A DNA stretch of 64,000 nucleotides, taken from Catenovulum agarivorans YM01 (GTDB taxonomy: Bacteria; Pseudomonadota; Gammaproteobacteria; Enterobacterales; Alteromonadaceae). Both the position numbers and the translations under genes were made by a program. The DNA lies in contig NZ_JH767528.1 in NCBI RefSeq assembly GCF_000281085.1, positions 152,201 through 216,200 on the forward strand. The letters are read 5' to 3'. Below are positions 46,401-55,600 of this stretch, one piece after another. The notes beneath the pieces were generated by a model, which was given only the letters and a program-made list of their open reading frames with translations, ran no database searches and was not told the origin of the DNA. Position 1 is the first letter of the stretch, and each line of letters starts with the position of its first letter.

Positions 46401-47233
46401 AAATTTTCCGATTGTGTTTTTGCCTGCTGTGCTTTTTCTAACTCACTGCTGGTTTGGTTGATTTGTTGTTGTAAAGCTTGCTGTTGTTGTAACCAATGTT
46501 GCTTTTGCCTATATAAATTTAGTTGGTTTTTATCCGCGTCTGCTTGTTGCTGTAGCCGTTTTTGTTGCTCTAATAATGCAGAAACTTCGTCATCAGACAA
46601 CAAATTAACGCTATTTTGTTGGTCAGTTAAGCGCTGCAGCGCTTGTTGGCTAGTTTTATAGTTGGCAAAGACTTGTTTGGAAATTTGGCTATAAATTTCT
46701 GTGCCTGTTAACTCTTCCAACAGCTCTGCCTTTTCATTGCTTTTGGCATTTAAAAACTCAGCGAAGCGCCCTTGTGATAATAAAATAGATTTAGTAAAAC
46801 GCGCAAAATTCAACCCACTGAGTTGTTCTATTTGTGCTTTGACTTCGGGCAATTTGTCGGCAATCAGTTTTTGTTCGTCTAGGTGGTACAGCTCAGCTTT
46901 TGGTGGTTGTAAATTACCTTCCGCATCACCGCGGGCGCGGCGCTGAAACCAAGTTGCTTTGTAGCTGTTATCTTTAATGGCGAACTCAACTTCGGCTAAA
47001 CATTCAGCAGTATGCCGGGTCATTATTTGATTGTTATTGGCCGAGACATTCAGCCTAGGTGTTTGATGATAAAGCGCCAAACAAATTGCATCTAACAAGG
47101 TACTTTTGCCGGCTCCCGTTGCACCTGTGATCACAAATAAACCATTGCTGGCAAATGGCTCTTGGCTGAAATCTATTTTCCAATCGCCTTTCAGCGCATT
47201 GAGGTTTTTTAAACGCAGGCTAAGAATTTTCAT
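43478..47233 (-). CDS. sbcC: Exonuclease subunit SbcC
   Basis: A 1251-residue SMC-like ATPase that with SbcD cleaves DNA hairpins and blocked ends. Walker A GATGAGKSTLL is at about 38-47; the zinc hook CPLCG (Cys601, Cys604) lies at the centre; the C-terminal head has TLSGGESFLVSLALALAL and Walker B ESLFLDEGFGTLD. The coiled-coil arms between are strikingly Gln-rich, with many runs of three to six Gln, and the protein is longer than E. coli SbcC (1048). The start overlaps the sbcD end by 14 bases. Confidence 0.97.
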   Translation of the reverse strand: MKILSLRLKNLNALKGDWKIDFSQEPFASNGLFVITGATGAGKSTLLDAICLALYHQTPRLNVSANNNQIMTRHTAECLAEVEFAIKDNSYKATWFQRRARGDAEGNLQPPKAELYHLDEQKLIADKLPEVKAQIEQLSGLNFARFTKSILLSQGRFAEFLNAKSNEKAELLEELTGTEIYSQISKQVFANYKTSQQALQRLTDQQNSVNLLSDDEVSALLEQQKRLQQQADADKNQLNLYRQKQHWLQQQQALQQQINQTSSELEKAQQAKTQSENLQDKIDQAKAAKNCQPSMEKLAELQQQLTATHQQISSSESQVKQTSTDVEQQQNQVTVAQKNLTQAKNNQQHILEQLETQVRPLDQQISQASQQQLQLTQAVELQQQKLTTAEKSCQQLQQQAKELQHQFDNCQNWLQQHQGLKQLNQTSLQHWQNQLEHINELADELNKLQQKQQQIAQQQQTVSSSLGQKHPEQQQLQNKLKQFEAQIQELATQQDPSFNQLTSEQKQLDIQIAQASLNQLAQIDNVQQQVVDKQQKINALKQQIADAQTQIEQVNPKLLELRNQYKNTKQQLSDVNTIIEQHKTIMSLAAHRHNLQDDSPCPLCGALEHPYANDLPEVDQSLVTQQQRQQKLTIELEALEKQGSELKSQVDQQQHQQTWLQQQLTAEQQHYQQLAESLFASCQSLEMPSAITPPDLLQQQFIDWPQDATAQLNKLTQQLNTLLDKLNTSVKLDNQIAQLQHQTQLATQQQLSLTSEINALNNQQNNLAEQSTELNTRYQQTELKQQDLVVQLSQQLVDSQLISQQELDEQQLSQFTQIIARANKQIEQYQQQQNQLHNLQQQQQKCTSDLAHQQKTLDETSQVYQQQQTELAELTSKLDELQQQRANWFNGAPVKQVQQQIAADLEQAEQKLQQQTHQLNQLQIKLSQQQSQLTHYQQTKTQIEQQLEQQQQLCQQKLAENAFTDEASWQQALLTENELNEFCQQLEQIEQNERKYQNQLASLSDQLQQLTQQDIASELSQFSQQDGLSLLSQTLAEQETAYQNLLQQLGEVNQQYLYAQKLKQDFAKLTEQITQAQQQHQNWALLNELIGSAEGDKFRKFAQGLTLQQLVYLANQQLAHLHDRYQLVRKSQDGLDLAIIDTWQNEVERDTQTLSGGESFLVSLALALALSDLVSHKTNIESLFLDEGFGTLDSDTLDIALDALDRLNASGKMIGIISHIESLKERIPVQIRVNKHNGLGYSQLESQYSRL

Positions 47234-48473
47234 TTTCTTCGCTCAAACTTTGTTGATGGCTTTGGTTAAATAGCTGGGTTAAGTCTTGAATTTGCTCTGT
47301 GGTTAACTCTAAGTTTGCTACGCGCTGGTTAAATACATCTAGTGGTGTGAGTTCATCTAAACTAACACTTTTTTCCGCGAGTTTTTGTTGGATAACCTTC
47401 TTGCTGCGGCGCACTCGCAATATTTCTAACTCTGAATCAACAGTTAGGCTCAGCAGTTTTTGTTGTAAGTCGCTGTGATACTCATCACTGCTGATTTCTA
47501 TATCTAACCAAATGTTTTGTTCAAGTGCTGCCAATTGCGCGAGCTCATCCTCTATTTGTTGGATATCGCCTTTGAGCTGGCGCATAGCTTGACTGCATGG
47601 AATATCTAAAGTGCTAATGTGTAAATTTTCCGTTTGTTCCGCATTGGTGTCGACCAATACCACAGATTTTTGCTGGCTAGCTTCGTCAAAACTCATAGCT
47701 ATTGGTGAGCCTGAATAGCGTATCTGCTCTTTTTTGCCGATAACTTGTGGTTGGTGAATATGTCCCATGGCCAAATAATCAAACTCTGGCAATGCTTCAA
47801 TAGGCACAGCCTCTAAACTGCCAATATAAATATCGCGCACAGAGTCGGTTATTTTGGCATTAACTATGGTTAGATGAGCTGTGCCGATAATAGGAACTTT
47901 GGTGCCAATGTCGTTGGCAATTTGCTGCTGTTTCTCTAGGGCAATTTGGTACAGTTGTTGGTAGTGTTGTTGAATGGCAGGCAATAATTTGTTGTTTGTT
48001 TGGTCTGTTTCTGAATCAATAGAGTTGGCTGTGTATAAGTCACGCGGGCGTAAATAGGGAACAGCGACGAGTATTGCGCTTGCTTGTCCATCTTTGTCAG
48101 TCATTAACTGCACTTGTTGCTGATAATTTACTGAATCTTGTTTATTGGCCGCTTGGCTAATTAAACTGGTATTCAGCGCTTTATAGAGGTTTTTGTTTTC
48201 ATTTAGGACCGCTACTGAGTCGTGGTTGCCGCCTAGCAACAACAACTGGCAACCGACTTCATGCAGCTGAATTACCAGCTTATTTAACAAGGAGCGCGCA
48301 TAACTGGGGGGCGCGGCTGTATCGTAAATATCACCAGCCACAACTAAAAGTTCCACTTGCTTAGCCGCTATTGTCTCTAGTAGCCAATCGAAAAAAGCTT
48401 GATGCTCGGCAGCGCGATTTTTGCCATAAAAATTTTGGCCTAAATGCCAGTCTGAGGTGTGAATAAAGCGCAA
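47220..48473 (-). CDS. sbcD: Exonuclease subunit SbcD
   Basis: A 417-residue Mre11-type nuclease, partner of SbcC. Phosphoesterase motifs are intact: SDWHLGQ (Asp8, His10), VVAGDIYD, LLGGNHDS, and MGHIHQPQVI. The C-terminal DNA-binding/capping region follows. The sbcD-sbcC order with overlap matches most bacteria. No SOS-type dyad is seen upstream. Confidence 0.97.
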   Translation of the reverse strand: MRFIHTSDWHLGQNFYGKNRAAEHQAFFDWLLETIAAKQVELLVVAGDIYDTAAPPSYARSLLNKLVIQLHEVGCQLLLLGGNHDSVAVLNENKNLYKALNTSLISQAANKQDSVNYQQQVQLMTDKDGQASAILVAVPYLRPRDLYTANSIDSETDQTNNKLLPAIQQHYQQLYQIALEKQQQIANDIGTKVPIIGTAHLTIVNAKITDSVRDIYIGSLEAVPIEALPEFDYLAMGHIHQPQVIGKKEQIRYSGSPIAMSFDEASQQKSVVLVDTNAEQTENLHISTLDIPCSQAMRQLKGDIQQIEDELAQLAALEQNIWLDIEISSDEYHSDLQQKLLSLTVDSELEILRVRRSKKVIQQKLAEKSVSLDELTPLDVFNQRVANLELTTEQIQDLTQLFNQSHQQSLSEENENS

Positions 48474-48517
48474 ACCAAGCTCCTTGTCGAATTAACATAA
48501 AGCGCGCAATTCTAAAC

Positions 48518-49369
48518 TTAACGTAGTTGTTTATCCACCAAATCACAGTGCATTTGGTAATTCATATCTAGGTTAAGCCATTTGCGTTTATTTAATTGCG
48601 CTTTTTTCAATATATCTCCATGGTATTTTTCAAATAACTTATTAAAACTACCGTCAGCTATTGTTTGATTCAAACCCCTTAAAACGGTTTGACCATATTT
48701 TTCAAACGCTTGCTCGCTTAATACAAAACGCATCTCGGCTTTATAAACAATCATCCAGTTGGGTTCTATCACAAATGATTCGTTGGTATGGTGCTCTAAT
48801 TCGATAAAGATTTCAGATACCGAGCGCGGGAAATAATCACCATGCCCTTTACGTAACATATTAAATAATGCTTCGTAGGTAGAAGATGTGGTGATAGGTA
48901 AACCATGGTGTAAATAAAAGCGGGTATCTGGCCAATCGTGCCCCATGATGGCTGTATATTTAAAAAAGTCGCATGGATGTTCAATTTTGCTGAATTCTTC
49001 TAGTTTGCTTTTGTGTAGCATGATCAAACGATTGCCAAATATACCTTGGTAAAGATCAAACGGAATTGAATATGGATAGGCTTCGCGCGTTTGATCCATC
49101 ATGGTCCACATAATATCAACTAAACCATTTTCAACCGCCCATAATGCTCTTTGTTGCTGCATTGGTGTATTGGCCGTGACTATATTTACTTTTTGATTGG
49201 ATAGCTTGAGTGCGAGTTTTAGTAAATCTATCGGATAATCATCACGCATATCTCTGTCGTGGCGCGGTTTGGGATAAATCAATACTTGGTTGGCATGTAC
49301 TGGGACAAGTGTTGAGTTAAAGACGGTCAATAAACAAATAATTAAACCATGGAGCACAGGTTTGAGCAT
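48518..49369 (-). CDS. Periplasmic solute-binding-like protein (SBP family 3)
   Basis: A 283-residue exported protein with a signal peptide (about 1-26, ending VHANQ). The fold pattern is that of amino-acid-type binding proteins (DYPIDLLKLALKLS, GLVDIMWTMMDQTREAYPYSIPFDLYQGIFGNRLIMLHK, YFPRSVSEIFIEL). Marine bacteria carry many such stand-alone proteins that may act as sensors; no permease or kinase is adjacent. The ligand is unknown. It lies downstream of the tetR terminator in its own unit. Confidence 0.75.
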   Translation of the reverse strand: MLKPVLHGLIICLLTVFNSTLVPVHANQVLIYPKPRHDRDMRDDYPIDLLKLALKLSNQKVNIVTANTPMQQQRALWAVENGLVDIMWTMMDQTREAYPYSIPFDLYQGIFGNRLIMLHKSKLEEFSKIEHPCDFFKYTAIMGHDWPDTRFYLHHGLPITTSSTYEALFNMLRKGHGDYFPRSVSEIFIELEHHTNESFVIEPNWMIVYKAEMRFVLSEQAFEKYGQTVLRGLNQTIADGSFNKLFEKYHGDILKKAQLNKRKWLNLDMNYQMHCDLVDKQLR

Positions 49370-49443
49370 GTCTGTACCTTAACTGTTTATGTATAACTTA
49401 AGTTTAGGTGATGGCTGGAATTATTTACAAATCTGCATTAGAG

Positions 49444-49478
49444 AATAAACACCACAGCTGAAGGCTGTGATGTTTATT
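49444..49478 (-). terminator. Hairpin terminator after tetR gene
   Basis: A stem of 8+6 base pairs (AATAAACA and CACAGC arms, one C/A mismatch between) with a 5-base loop. On the minus strand it ends in a TTTATTCTCT tail, about 60 bases past the TetR stop. Confidence 0.65.
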
Positions 49479-49536
49479 AGAGCTAAATCAAAATGAATAG
49501 TGATAATCAGCTCTAGATAACCTGGGTTTTGGCTGG

Positions 49537-50244
49537 TTAGTCGGCTTTAGCGAACAAGTTGCCGATTTTCCAGAACCGCCCACTCGATTTATTGCCTTTT
49601 TGATCTACATATCCATGCCATAACTGCGCCAGTGCATCACGTGCTTCTAAGCCAAACTCCGGCTGCAACAGGGCAAGACGGGATTGTTCAATTGATGTCG
49701 CGAGCTTTTCTGGTGGATGGCTAATTTGCCACAAACCTAACAACATAGCATAACTACGCATTAGCAATTGTGCACATGTTTCATGTTCATCTAATTGCAA
49801 ACGACTAGCGAGATCTTTGGCGGTTAAAGTGAGTGTTTCGAGCAATCGGTTTTTAAAATCGAGCAATATTTTTAGGTCAACATTTTGTTCGATAATTGAG
49901 CTACTTAAGCTTGCCAATTGGAAAAATTGTGGTTGAGTTTCTATGTAGTGACAGAGTGCATTGATAATTTCATCTGCATCTGGTTTTTCTGCACCTATGG
50001 CACTGCGGATGTCGCTAAACCATGCGACGTAGTGTTGTTCGAGCAAAGCTAAAAAAATCTCTTCTTTGCTTTTGAAATATAAATATACTGTGCCTTTAGC
50101 TATGCCTGATTGGTTGGCGATGGCCGCTGCTGTAGGTAAAGCGTCTGGACTGTCATCGAATAATTCAGCGGCGGTTTGTAAAATAAGATCGCGTTTGAGC
50201 GATTTGTCTTCAGCTGAGCGGGCACGTTTAGCAGACTTGATCAT
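49537..50244 (-). CDS. TetR family transcriptional regulator
   Basis: A 235-residue repressor-type regulator. The helix-turn-helix (ILQTAAELFDDSPDALPTAAAIANQSGIAKGTVYLYFKSKEEIFLALLEQHY) occupies about residues 18-68; a helical ligand-binding domain follows. The ATG at 50244 has AAGGAG eight bases upstream and is preferred over an in-frame start at 50280. The C-terminal domain suggests a TetR_C-type regulator, but no adjacent efflux or metabolic target shows what it controls. A TGAC-N5-GTCA dyad in its leader may be its own operator. Confidence 0.9.
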   Translation of the reverse strand: MIKSAKRARSAEDKSLKRDLILQTAAELFDDSPDALPTAAAIANQSGIAKGTVYLYFKSKEEIFLALLEQHYVAWFSDIRSAIGAEKPDADEIINALCHYIETQPQFFQLASLSSSIIEQNVDLKILLDFKNRLLETLTLTAKDLASRLQLDEHETCAQLLMRSYAMLLGLWQISHPPEKLATSIEQSRLALLQPEFGLEARDALAQLWHGYVDQKGNKSSGRFWKIGNLFAKAD

Positions 50245-50265
50245 GGGTAACTCCTTTCCTTGGTA

Positions 50266-50280
50266 ATGACTACTCGTCAT
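50266..50280. promoter_or_regulatory. Candidate operator of the TetR regulator
   Basis: The inverted repeat ATGAC-tactc-GTCAT lies 22 bases before the tetR start, in the leader, a usual autoregulatory position. A second, perfect 14-base palindrome (AAATCAATTGATTT, 50301-50314) lies slightly further upstream. Which one is bound, if either, is unknown. Confidence 0.4.
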
Positions 50281-50416
50281 CTAGAGAGATTAATTTTAAC
50301 AAATCAATTGATTTCATTGTAGAACCCTAAATTACACTTGGTCAATTAATAAGCTAAATCAAGATGCTATAGTTAGCATACTTTTGGTTATTAAGAAAAT
50401 TAGACGTTTGTCGAAA

Positions 50417-52495
50417 TTATGCTTGAGAATACTTATCTCTATCACCTAACCAGCGAGCAATTAATTGCTCGCTAATATCGGACTGGCGCAATAATTTTGT
50501 TGCGCACTTGCGTGCTGGGCTAATGAGTTGGCTGTCGCGTAATAGGTCTGCGACTTTAAATGACATTTCACCGGTTTGTTTGGTGCCGAGTAATTCACCA
50601 GGCCCGCGTATTTCTAGATCCTTTTGTGCAATGTAAAAACCATCTGTGCTTTCACGCATTACCCCAAGGCGTTTTTGCCCAGTTTGTGATAATGGTGATT
50701 TGTACATTAATAGGCAATGGCTGGCAACTGCACCACGACCAACGCGGCCGCGTAATTGGTGTAGTTGGGCTAAACCTAATCGTTCTGGGTTTTCTATTAT
50801 CATAAGGCTAGCATTAGGTACATCTACGCCAACTTCAATGACTGTTGTGGCAACTAATAAATCCGTTTCACCTTGTTTAAACCCTTGCATCACTTGTTGT
50901 TTTTCACCAGCTTTCATCCGCCCGTGGACTAAACCTATGCTTAAATCAGGTAAAGCTTGTTGCAATTGTTCGGCCGTATCTTCTGCTGCTTGGCATTGTA
51001 AAACTTCGGATTCTTCAATAAGCGTACATACCCAATAAGCTTGGCGTTTCTCTTGTTTGCAAGCTTGGTAAACTCGTTTTATCACTTCATCACGGCGGCT
51101 GTCGGGCAATACCACTGTGGTGACTGGTGTGCGTCCTGGTGGTAGCTCATCAATCACAGAGGTGGTTAAATCGGCGTAAGCTGTCATAGCTAAAGTGCGT
51201 GGTATCGGCGTTGCAGTCATGATCAACTGGTGTGGGTACAAGCCACTATTAATCCCTTTGTCGCGTAAACTCATACGCTGATGGACACCAAACCTATGTT
51301 GTTCGTCTATGACCACTAATGCGAGCTTGGCAAATTCGACATCTTGCTGAAATAACGCGTGAGTTCCGACGACCATTTGGCTTTCGCCACTGGCTATTCT
51401 AACCTGAGCTTCGCGTTTTTGTTTGGCTGTGAGTTTGCCGGCCAGCCAATCAACTTTAAAGCCGATCGGCGTTAACCAGTTAGCAAAATTAATTGCATGT
51501 TGTTCAGCCAATATCTCAGTTGGTGCCATTAATGCAACTTGGTAACCTTGCTGTAATGCTGAAAGCGCAGCTAATGCTGCAACTAAAGTTTTTCCCGAGC
51601 CAACATCACCTTGCACTAAACGTAGCATAGGGTGGGGTTGATTCATATCTTGCTGTATTTCTGCAACTACACGGTTTTGAGCTTGCGTTGGTTTAAATGG
51701 CAAGCTCTCAATGAAGTCTGTTAATAATGGATGTGCGGGTGATATAGCAACAGATGGATGTTGCTGTGTTTGCTGACGGAGTTTTTGCATACTGAGGTTA
51801 TGTGCAACTAATTCTTCAAAAGCTAAGCGTTGTTGGGCTGGGTGTGTACCTGCCTCTAATTCTTCGAGTGATACATCTGGAGTCGGTCTATGTAACATTT
51901 GAATCGCTTGTGTCAGGGTAAATTGGGTTGCTACATCAGCAATGGGGATAAGCTCTGTGACCTCTGTGCTTTTTAATCTGGCTAATGCTTGATCGGTTAA
52001 ATTACGCAAGGTATTTTGTTTTAAACCTTCAGTTGTTGGGTAAATTGGCGTAAACGCTTCTTCAACATGCTGTAAGCTTTCAAAGTCACCCACTTTATAT
52101 TCAGGGTGGATCATCTCATAACCGTATTTGCCTCGTTTAACTTCACCAAAAGCTTTGATGTGTTTTCCGACTGAAAATTGATTTTTTTGTGCTGCAGAAA
52201 AATTGAAAAACCTCAAAGTTAAACTCTGTTGACCATCGCTAATTTTACACAACAACATACGTTTACGGCCAAATACAATTTGGCTACTTTCAACTTCGCC
52301 AATGACAGTTGCGGTAATTTCAGGCAATAGATCGTTAATAGCATAAATACGGGTTCGGTCTTGATAGCGTAGCGGGAAGTGAAAAAGTAAGTCTTCAACT
52401 GACTGAATATGCAGTTGTGCTAACTTTTGCGCAACCTTAGCGCCAACGCCTGTAAGTGTAGTGACAGATTGTGAAGCTAAGCGCGATAACGACAT
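50417..52495 (-). CDS. recG: ATP-dependent DNA helicase RecG
   Basis: A 692-residue branch-migration helicase acting on stalled forks and Holliday junctions. The N-terminal wedge/OB domain (about 60-150) is followed by helicase motifs: GDVGSGKT (Walker A), VVIDEQHRFGVHQR (DEQH box), MTATPIPRTL, and VVATTVIEVGVDVPNASLMIIENPERLGLAQLHQLRGRVGRG (motifs V-VI). Length matches E. coli RecG (693). A LexA-type dyad lies just upstream. Its stop codon falls in AGCATAATTTCGACAAACG, which resembles the end of the dispersed element described elsewhere. Confidence 0.97.
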   Translation of the reverse strand: MSLSRLASQSVTTLTGVGAKVAQKLAQLHIQSVEDLLFHFPLRYQDRTRIYAINDLLPEITATVIGEVESSQIVFGRKRMLLCKISDGQQSLTLRFFNFSAAQKNQFSVGKHIKAFGEVKRGKYGYEMIHPEYKVGDFESLQHVEEAFTPIYPTTEGLKQNTLRNLTDQALARLKSTEVTELIPIADVATQFTLTQAIQMLHRPTPDVSLEELEAGTHPAQQRLAFEELVAHNLSMQKLRQQTQQHPSVAISPAHPLLTDFIESLPFKPTQAQNRVVAEIQQDMNQPHPMLRLVQGDVGSGKTLVAALAALSALQQGYQVALMAPTEILAEQHAINFANWLTPIGFKVDWLAGKLTAKQKREAQVRIASGESQMVVGTHALFQQDVEFAKLALVVIDEQHRFGVHQRMSLRDKGINSGLYPHQLIMTATPIPRTLAMTAYADLTTSVIDELPPGRTPVTTVVLPDSRRDEVIKRVYQACKQEKRQAYWVCTLIEESEVLQCQAAEDTAEQLQQALPDLSIGLVHGRMKAGEKQQVMQGFKQGETDLLVATTVIEVGVDVPNASLMIIENPERLGLAQLHQLRGRVGRGAVASHCLLMYKSPLSQTGQKRLGVMRESTDGFYIAQKDLEIRGPGELLGTKQTGEMSFKVADLLRDSQLISPARKCATKLLRQSDISEQLIARWLGDRDKYSQA

Positions 52496-52506
52496 GTGAA
52501 ATAATA

Positions 52507-52526
52507 TACTGGTGAAATTAACAGTA
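52507..52526. promoter_or_regulatory. LexA-type box upstream of recG
   Basis: TACTG-N10-CAGTA, with wider symmetry AATATACTG..CAGTATATT (52503-52530). The outer arms equal those of the E. coli SOS box (TACTGT-N8-ACAGTA). The only core departure is G instead of T after the left CTG. It sits 12-31 bases before the recG start. Confidence 0.55.
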
Positions 52527-52675
52527 TATTAAGCCGGGCGTTTTGTTAATTGCAAGTTTTGTTGCTGCTAGCTGTTATTTTTATGTTGAACAAGCATATT
52601 GTGAGTGGATTGGAGCAATTGTGCCTGCGCTGCTACAAAACATCTACTGACGCGAATAATAGCTTCTTTAATTGC

Positions 52676-55600
52676 CTAACTTTGGGTGATGGATTGCCAA
52701 TGCGCAAATACTTCAGCGATTATTTGTTTGTTAATCGGTTTAACTATGTAATCGTCCATACCTGCTTCTAAGCATTTTTCTTTATCACCCACCATAGCAT
52801 TGGCTGTCATTGCGATAATGGGAATGTTTTTGTAGCTGTCGCCGCAGTCGCCTTGGCGAATTTTCAAGGTGGTTTGATAACCATCTAGCTGCGGCATTTG
52901 GCAATCCATTAATATTAGATCATATTCTTGGCCAAATTTTTGACTTGCGAATAACATGTCGATGGCTTCTAAACCATGATTAGCTACATCAATTAATTCC
53001 GCGTATGGCTCTAACATGGTTTGTGCAACCAGTTGATTTATTTCATTGTCCTCAACTAGTAAAATGCGCTTAAACTTATCGGTAATCGGGTGTTCCGGCA
53101 CTGCTTTATTGGTGGTTTTTTTCCACTCAGTTTCAGTTAAATTATTTAATACACCTATGAGTTCTTGGCTGGTAATTGGGTATGACAGCAATTTAATGTT
53201 ACTCGCAATTAATTCTCTTAGCGCTTCATTCGGGTAGTTTACCGGGTGGATAATCAAACAAATAGTGTCTTGGTTTAGTTGCTCTATTTGTTTGAGTAAT
53301 TGTTCCGTTGTGGTTGCACCCGTGAGTAAATCGGTAAAACAGACGATACTATCCTTTGGTTCCTCGACGCTGTTGAGTTGTGCTGTGTTGGTTAAGTTTT
53401 GGGGATGCTCAATAATTTTCAGCAATTGTTTATTGAGTAATTTTTTATATTGAGATTCTTCACCTATTAACAGCACCTTGTATTTGCATGCGTGATGCAG
53501 CGTTCGTTGGTTGTGGACTTCGACAAATTCACAATGGATCTCGACTGTAAAAGTACTGCCGTGGTTGTGTTGGCTTTTAACTTGAATATCACCGTCTAAC
53601 AAGTTGGCTAATTGTTTACTAATAGCTAAACCTAAGCCAGTGCCACCAAATTTTCGTGTTGTGGAGGCATCTACCTGAGTAAAAGCTGAAAATAGTGAGT
53701 TGAATTTGTTTTGATCAATACCTATGCCGGTATCGATAATATCAAGCGTTAAACGTACGCTTTTGTTTTCTATCAATTGACTATTCGCTTTGATGCTTAC
53801 CGAGCCGTGTTCAGTGAACTTAATCGCATTACCAACCAAATTGGTTAAGATTTGTCGATAGCGAGTTGGATCTGTTAATAAGTGGATATGCTGTAAATCG
53901 GTTGCATCAACTAATAATTGTAACCCTTTTTCAAACGCTTTAATTGCGTAAGTTTGACCGACATTTTCTATCAGCTCTTGTATATTTGTTGGGACTTTTT
54001 CGATATCAATTTTACCCGCTTCTATTTTAGAAAAGTCTAAAATGTCATTAATTAACACCAGTAACGAGTTGGCGCTATGTTGCGCAAGTTTTGTGTAGTG
54101 GTGTTGACGCGAGCTCATATCAGTGTTTTGGAGAATATTAAGCATGCCAAGTACACCATTCATTGGTGTGCGGATTTCGTGTGACATGCTGGCTAAAAAT
54201 GCCGATTTTAGTTTGGCAGATTCTTGTGCTTTTTCGAGGGCTTGCTCTCGTTCTACTATGGCTGTTTTTAGTTGATTTTCGGCGGCCATACGCTCAGTTA
54301 CATCGTTTTGAATGCCAAGATAGTGGGTTAACTTACCATGGTTATCAAACACAGGTGTTATTGATAGTTGATTATAAAATTTCTTGCCTTGTTTGGTGTA
54401 ATTAATAATTGTTGTGGTAATCGGCTGTTGCAAACGAATCGCTTGGCTAATTTGCTCAACCGCTTGAGGGTCTGACTCTTCCCCTTGTAAAAATCGGCAG
54501 TTTTGTCCTAGCACTTCAGCTTTGTCGTAACCGGTAATGGCTTCAAATGCTGGATTGACATAAACAATTGGTTGAGAATCTAAACTAGCATCCACTATCA
54601 GGATACCGCAAGGGGCTGTTTCTATTGCACGATCGCGAATGAGTAGCTCGCGGTCAATATTCTTTTGTAAAGTTACATCTATCCCGACTAACACTATACC
54701 GGCGAGGCGTCCATCCGAGGTTAAATATAAAGTTCTATGCCAATGGATAAAAACTTGCTGGTAGGCAGAGTCACCATCTTTAAGGTTATACATGCTCTCA
54801 AATTCATATAATTCATTGTCTAGGTTAAATACTGCCGCTCTGTGGCACTCTTCTATTAAATTGATTGATGCGACACCTTCGGTTAACACTTGTGATTTAA
54901 AGTGGTCAAACGCATTGTTATGCAATAAACAGCGGCCATTGAGATCAAAAACAGCCAGCGACTCGGAAATTGAGTTGATAACACTTTGAAATTGTTCTTT
55001 AGATACATTGGTGGCAAATAATTCATCCAACAAACCATCAAACTGGTGACGCAATTGCGCCATTTCATATAGTTCAATGTTTTCTGAGTGGTTGATGTCT
55101 TTTGAAGCATACTCGTCTTGATTTTCAATCGCCTTAACAAACTGATGTAGTGTTTGAGAAGCAAAATTAGCGGCTAAGCTGATACTGTAGGTTGTGACCA
55201 GAATTAAACCAATTAACACAACAATTAATACGATAATAAATATAATAACCTGTTGGTAGGCGTATTCAGCGGCTTGCAGCACGTAAATTTTGCTGCCGTC
55301 ATTTAAGGTTTCAAGATAAAATTTAAACGCCTGTAGCTGCTCGGTTGCAAACTGAAAGCTGTCGGTAGCAAGTTCAGGGGTGGTTTGAAACACAATATTA
55401 TTGTGTTTATCAAGGTAAATAATATCTGTTTTTAAGAGGTTAAGTGTCAGCAATGGTTGCACTTGTGCACGTGGAATAAATGCGTAAATTGCGCCCTCGG
55501 GAGAGGCGCCGTATTTTATCGGAGCAATAAATAGCCAGCCTTTTTCAGAAAGCTGACGATAAACTTTTCCCTGCTGTAACACTGCCGTGAACCAGAGCTT

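Noticed and set aside
44300..46700. Dense CAA/CTG/TTG triplet tracts as a tandem repeat or CRISPR-like array
   Set aside because: They are Gln codons of the SbcC coiled coil in one unbroken frame without regular repeat units or spacers.
50301..50314. AAATCAATTGATTT as an FNR/ANR site
   Set aside because: FNR sites need TTGAT-N4-ATCAA; this palindrome has the halves in the wrong order and no spacer. Kept only as an alternative TetR operator.
52550..52771. A 73-codon plus-strand frame between recG and the hybrid kinase
   Set aside because: It overlaps the 3' end of the kinase gene and has no ribosome site or recognisable motif.
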